From Pelagibacteraceae bacterium (GTDB lineage Bacteria > Pseudomonadota > Alphaproteobacteria > Pelagibacterales > Pelagibacteraceae), in contig NYVZ01000007.1 in assembly GCA_002684895.1 (NCBI GenBank), positions 21,442 through 48,787 on the forward strand: a DNA stretch of 27,346 nt. Reading direction: 5' to 3'. Positions 24,421 to 27,346 of this stretch are shown piece after piece. The notes beneath the pieces were generated by a model. That model had not been told where the DNA came from. It saw only the letters and a program-made list of their open reading frames with translations, and made no database searches. Numbering within the stretch: the stretch's first letter is position 1; each line of letters starts with the position of its first letter. Both the position numbers and the translations under genes were made by a program.

Positions 24421-25700
24421 TTATCTTAACAATGTTTCTCGTTTTATTATTTTTATTAAGTATCAATGTTCCAATTGCCATTGGTTTGGCTGTAACAACT
24501 GTAATAGCAATGGTGTTGAAAACTGGAACCAGTTTTTTAATTGATACCGCAATTGTTATGTTTGATGGGTCAATGAAATTTCCATTAATCGCAATACCAT
24601 TATTTATATTAGCGGGCTCAATCATGAATAGCTCAGGAATTTCCAGAAGATTAATAGCTTTTGCATCAGCTTTGGTTGGTTTTATTAAAGGTGGATTAAG
24701 TATGATTAACATTGCTACCTCAATGTTCTTTGCTGAAATTTCTGGATCAGCGGTAGCCGATGTTGCTGCACTTGGTTCAATACTTATACCGGCAATGAAG
24801 AAAAAAGGTTATCCCGCAGCTTTTTCAGCTGCAGTAACCTCATCATCAGCATCATTAGCAATTATAATTCCACCTTCGATACCAATGATTGTTTATGCTG
24901 TAATGGCGCAAACATCCGTAGTTCAATTATTTGTTGCGGGAATTATTCCAGGAATTATTGGAGGTTTTTTAATGATGTTGGCAGCTTATATTTATGCCGT
25001 TAGACACAAATTACCTGTTGAAGAAACTTTTAATTTACCAAATTTAAGAAAAACAGCTAGAGAAGCTTCTTTAGCTTTTCTACTTCCATTTATAATACTT
25101 GGTGGAATTTTTGGTGGTGTTGTAACCGCAACAGAGGGCGCTGGATTAGCAGTAGTAGCAGCTTTAGTGATTGGTTTAATTTATAAGGAATTTGATTTTA
25201 AAAGACTTTATCAAGCCGCAACAGAAGGGGCTATACAAACTGCTTCTGTGATGCTTTTAGTTGCTGCGTCTGTACTTTTAGGTGAATTTTTGACTATTGA
25301 GCAAATTCCACAAAAAGTGGCCGAGTCAATTATTGATTTTACCAAAAACAAATATGCAGTTTTATTAATCTTGAATGTATTTTTGTTAATCATCGGTTTT
25401 TTTCTTCATTCAGTTGCTGCGATAATTCTAACAGTTCCAATCGTTATGCCACTGGTAAATGCAGTGGGAATCGATCCTGTTCATTTTGGGATTATTGTAA
25501 CGCTTAATTTAGCAATTGGTCAACAGACACCACCAGTAGCAAGTGTTCTTGTAACAGCTTGCTCTGTAGCAAAAGCAGATATTTGGGATGTGACTAGGGC
25601 AAATATAATGTTTATTTGCGTATTATTGTTTTTATTATTTTTAGTTACTTATATCCCAGCGATACCAATGACGCTTGTAGAATTTTTCTATAGATCATGA
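24417..25700 (+). CDS. TRAP transporter large permease subunit (DctM family)
   Basis: A 427-residue permease of about 11-12 transmembrane segments, importing the solute in symport with an ion, usually sodium. Family features are PLIAIPLFILAGSIMNSSGI near 58-77, FFAEISGSAVADVAALGSIL near 103-122, SSSASLAIIIPPSIPMIVYA near 142-161 and GQQTPPVASVLVTACSVA near 363-380. The length is typical. It overlaps the small subunit (ATGA) on one side and the crotonase gene (ATGA) on the other, which links import directly to CoA-thioester chemistry. Confidence 0.95.
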   Translation: MIILTMFLVLLFLLSINVPIAIGLAVTTVIAMVLKTGTSFLIDTAIVMFDGSMKFPLIAIPLFILAGSIMNSSGISRRLIAFASALVGFIKGGLSMINIATSMFFAEISGSAVADVAALGSILIPAMKKKGYPAAFSAAVTSSSASLAIIIPPSIPMIVYAVMAQTSVVQLFVAGIIPGIIGGFLMMLAAYIYAVRHKLPVEETFNLPNLRKTAREASLAFLLPFIILGGIFGGVVTATEGAGLAVVAALVIGLIYKEFDFKRLYQAATEGAIQTASVMLLVAASVLLGEFLTIEQIPQKVAESIIDFTKNKYAVLLILNVFLLIIGFFLHSVAAIILTVPIVMPLVNAVGIDPVHFGIIVTLNLAIGQQTPPVASVLVTACSVAKADIWDVTRANIMFICVLLFLLFLVTYIPAIPMTLVEFFYRS

Positions 25701-26482
25701 CAAATAAACTTATTTTAAAAAAATATATCAATCCACATATAGTTGAAATATCACTTAATAGACCAGAAAAGCTAAACTCTTTAACAAAACCAATGTGGCA
25801 AGAGCTTGGACAGTTGTTTAAAAAATTAAGTAAAGATAAAAATTTAAGATGTATTATCGTTAGAGGCAAAGGAGGAAAATCATTCTCACCTGGTAATGAT
25901 ATAAGTGAATTTGAAAAACAGAGATCGTCAAGTAAGTTGGCCAAAGCCTACGGAGTTCATTTGCATGGCACTTTAAGAACTATTCAAGAATGTCCAATTC
26001 CTACAATTGCTCTAATAGAAGGCATATGTGTTGGCGGAGGATTAGAAATTGCAGCGTGTTGTGATATAAGAATCTGCGGAGAAACCTCAAGATTTGGCGT
26101 ACCTATCAAAAGATTGGGACTAACAATGGCTGCCAAGGAGTTAGAGGCTCTTTTAAGAATAACAACTTATTCAATTGCGATGGAGATTTTATTGGAAGGT
26201 CAGATTATGAATGCAAAAGTAGCTTATGAAAAAAATCTGGTTAATAGAGTTGTTCCAGACACGGAAGTTGAAAATGAAACTTACAGATCAGCTGAACTTA
26301 TATGCGAAGGTGCACCAAAGGTAGCACGTTGGCATAAGCAATTTGCTAAAGAAATTTTAAAAACAGGAAAAGTTTCAAATAAATTAAACAATTTAGGTTA
26401 CAAATGTTATGATACAGAAGATTTTAAAATCGGCTATAAATCATTTTTAACAAAAACTAAGCCAAAATTTAAAAATAAATAA
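25697..26482 (+). CDS. Crotonase (enoyl-CoA hydratase/isomerase) family protein
   Basis: A 261-residue crotonase-fold enzyme acting on an acyl-CoA thioester. The oxyanion-hole motifs are present: SFSPGNDISEFE near 62-73 and EGICVGGGLEIAACCDIRI near 108-126. E117 corresponds to Glu144 of rat enoyl-CoA hydratase. The second hydratase glutamate (Glu164, in QPEILLG) is replaced by I137 in FGVPIKRLGL. Classical syn-hydration needs both, so the reaction may be isomerisation, decarboxylation, hydrolysis or a CaiD-like racemisation/hydration with other residues. It overlaps the TRAP permease by 4 bases, and the CoA-transferase follows after 1 base; crotonase plus CaiB-type transferase is a pairing known from carnitine metabolism. 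The substrate is unknown. Confidence 0.87.
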   Translation: MTNKLILKKYINPHIVEISLNRPEKLNSLTKPMWQELGQLFKKLSKDKNLRCIIVRGKGGKSFSPGNDISEFEKQRSSSKLAKAYGVHLHGTLRTIQECPIPTIALIEGICVGGGLEIAACCDIRICGETSRFGVPIKRLGLTMAAKELEALLRITTYSIAMEILLEGQIMNAKVAYEKNLVNRVVPDTEVENETYRSAELICEGAPKVARWHKQFAKEILKTGKVSNKLNNLGYKCYDTEDFKIGYKSFLTKTKPKFKNK

Positions 26483-26483
26483 A

Positions 26484-27346
26484 ATGCCAGGACCCATTAA
26501 AGGAGTAAAAGTTTTAGAGCTTGCTCAAATAATGGCAGGACCAACATGCGGTTTAATGTTAGCTGATTTGGGTGCTGAGGTAATAAAAATTGAAAAAATT
26601 CCTGGAGGAGATGATACCAGAAGATTTGTACCCCCTGATATTAACGGAGAGGCGTCAGCATTTATGATGATGAACAGAAACAAAAAAGGCATTGCAATTA
26701 ACTTAAAAGAGAAAGAGGGGATAGATATTTTTAAATCTATGGTCAAGCGTTCCGACGTAGTAATTGAAAATTACAGAAAAGGAACTATGGAAAAACTAGG
26801 GATTGGATATGATGAATTAAAAAAAATAAATCCTAAGATAATATTGTGTGAAATTTCCGGTTATGGCAGGACAGGTCCTTATGCAAATAAAGGAGGTTTT
26901 GATTTAGTTGCTCAAGGTATGAGTGGATTAATGAGTATTACTGGAGAAAGTAGAGAAAAACCTCCAATGAAAGTTGGTGCACCACTCACAGATATAACTG
27001 CAGGAATTTTAGGTGCCACAGGTGTTTTGGCAGCACTTATAAGTCGTAACAAAACAGGCTTAGGACAAAGAGTAGATACATCCTTGTATGAAGCTGGAAT
27101 TGTCCATACTTATTGGCAATCAGCTATAGCTGTTGCCACAGGAAAATCTCCAGGTCCTTTAGGATCAGCCCATCCATTAACCGCACCTTACCAGGCATTT
27201 AAAACAAAAGACAACTGGATTACAGTCGGAGCATCAAATCAAAATACATGGTTAAAATTGATTAAGGCTTTAAATAAAGAAGAATTACAAGAGGATCCAA
27301 GATTTAATAATAATGACAATCGGATGAAAAATTTAAATGATTTAGT
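26484..27346 (+). CDS. CaiB/BaiF-family (class III) CoA-transferase, 3'-truncated
   Basis: The frame is open from ATG 26484 to the end of the window, giving 287 residues of a protein that is usually about 400. It begins with the family start PGPIKGVKVLELAQIMAGP and continues with LADLGAEVIKIEKIPGGDD, NRNKKGIAINLK, SGYGRTGPYANKGGFDLVAQ and the small-residue-rich helix after GAPLTD. D170 in that motif corresponds to the catalytic aspartate of formyl-CoA transferase (Asp169), which forms the anhydride intermediate. The enzyme moves CoA between carboxylates without free CoA, and here would activate the compound imported by the TRAP system for the crotonase. It starts one base after the crotonase stop, with no clear Shine-Dalgarno sequence. 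Confidence 0.93.
   Translation, partial: MPGPIKGVKVLELAQIMAGPTCGLMLADLGAEVIKIEKIPGGDDTRRFVPPDINGEASAFMMMNRNKKGIAINLKEKEGIDIFKSMVKRSDVVIENYRKGTMEKLGIGYDELKKINPKIILCEISGYGRTGPYANKGGFDLVAQGMSGLMSITGESREKPPMKVGAPLTDITAGILGATGVLAALISRNKTGLGQRVDTSLYEAGIVHTYWQSAIAVATGKSPGPLGSAHPLTAPYQAFKTKDNWITVGASNQNTWLKLIKALNKEELQEDPRFNNNDNRMKNLNDL

Overview
The window is AT-rich, gene-dense and almost free of intergenic space. Many neighbouring genes join through ATGA, TAATG or TAGTG overlaps, and no gap without a gene exceeds about 90 bases. With periplasmic-binding-protein secondary transporters (one tripartite tricarboxylate transporter, TTT, and one TRAP) and a microbial rhodopsin, this points to a streamlined marine alphaproteobacterium. 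The rhodopsin carries Thr-Ala-Thr in the position of the pump motif, a type I know from SAR11 strain HIMB114, so a Pelagibacterales-like source is my best guess. This is inference; no rRNA or other phylogenetic marker is present.

Region 1 (1-14494, + strand) is one long co-directional run. It starts with the tail of an IclR-type regulator, whose frame is broken at a T run. It continues with a zinc alcohol dehydrogenase and a molybdenum hydroxylase: an FAD subunit, a [2Fe-2S] domain fused to half of the Mo subunit, and the other half as a separate overlapping gene. A three-gene TTT transporter, an IolD-like ThDP enzyme, an aldehyde dehydrogenase and an IlvD/Edd dehydratase follow. These could import an organic acid or polyol-like compound and carry it through oxidation, C-C cleavage, semialdehyde oxidation and dehydration; the substrate is unknown. 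The run ends with a 56-residue two-helix membrane protein, 2 bases after the dehydratase, whose stop overlaps the start of the TAT rhodopsin. This pair is the most interesting part of the window.

Region 2 (14497-16401, - strand) holds a quinone oxidoreductase and a nucleoside-recognition (gate) domain membrane protein. A stand-alone GYD-domain protein (16477-16803, +) is transcribed divergently from them.

Region 3 (16849-21586, - strand) is an overlapping three-gene unit read leftward: an enolase-superfamily (mandelate racemase-type) enzyme, a large FAD/Fe-S D-2-hydroxyacid dehydrogenase and a small SAM methyltransferase.

Region 4 (21628-27346, + strand) diverges from region 3 over a compact spacer with a palindromic TATAAT. 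It encodes a serine/alanine-glyoxylate-type aminotransferase, a TRAP transporter with a strong GC-rich terminator hairpin between the binding protein and the membrane subunits, a crotonase-family protein lacking the second catalytic Glu, and a CaiB-type CoA-transferase that runs off the end. Regions 3 and 4 together look like a hydroxyacid/oxoacid and CoA-thioester catabolic module. I see no tRNA, rRNA, CRISPR array, insertion sequence or recognisable riboswitch.
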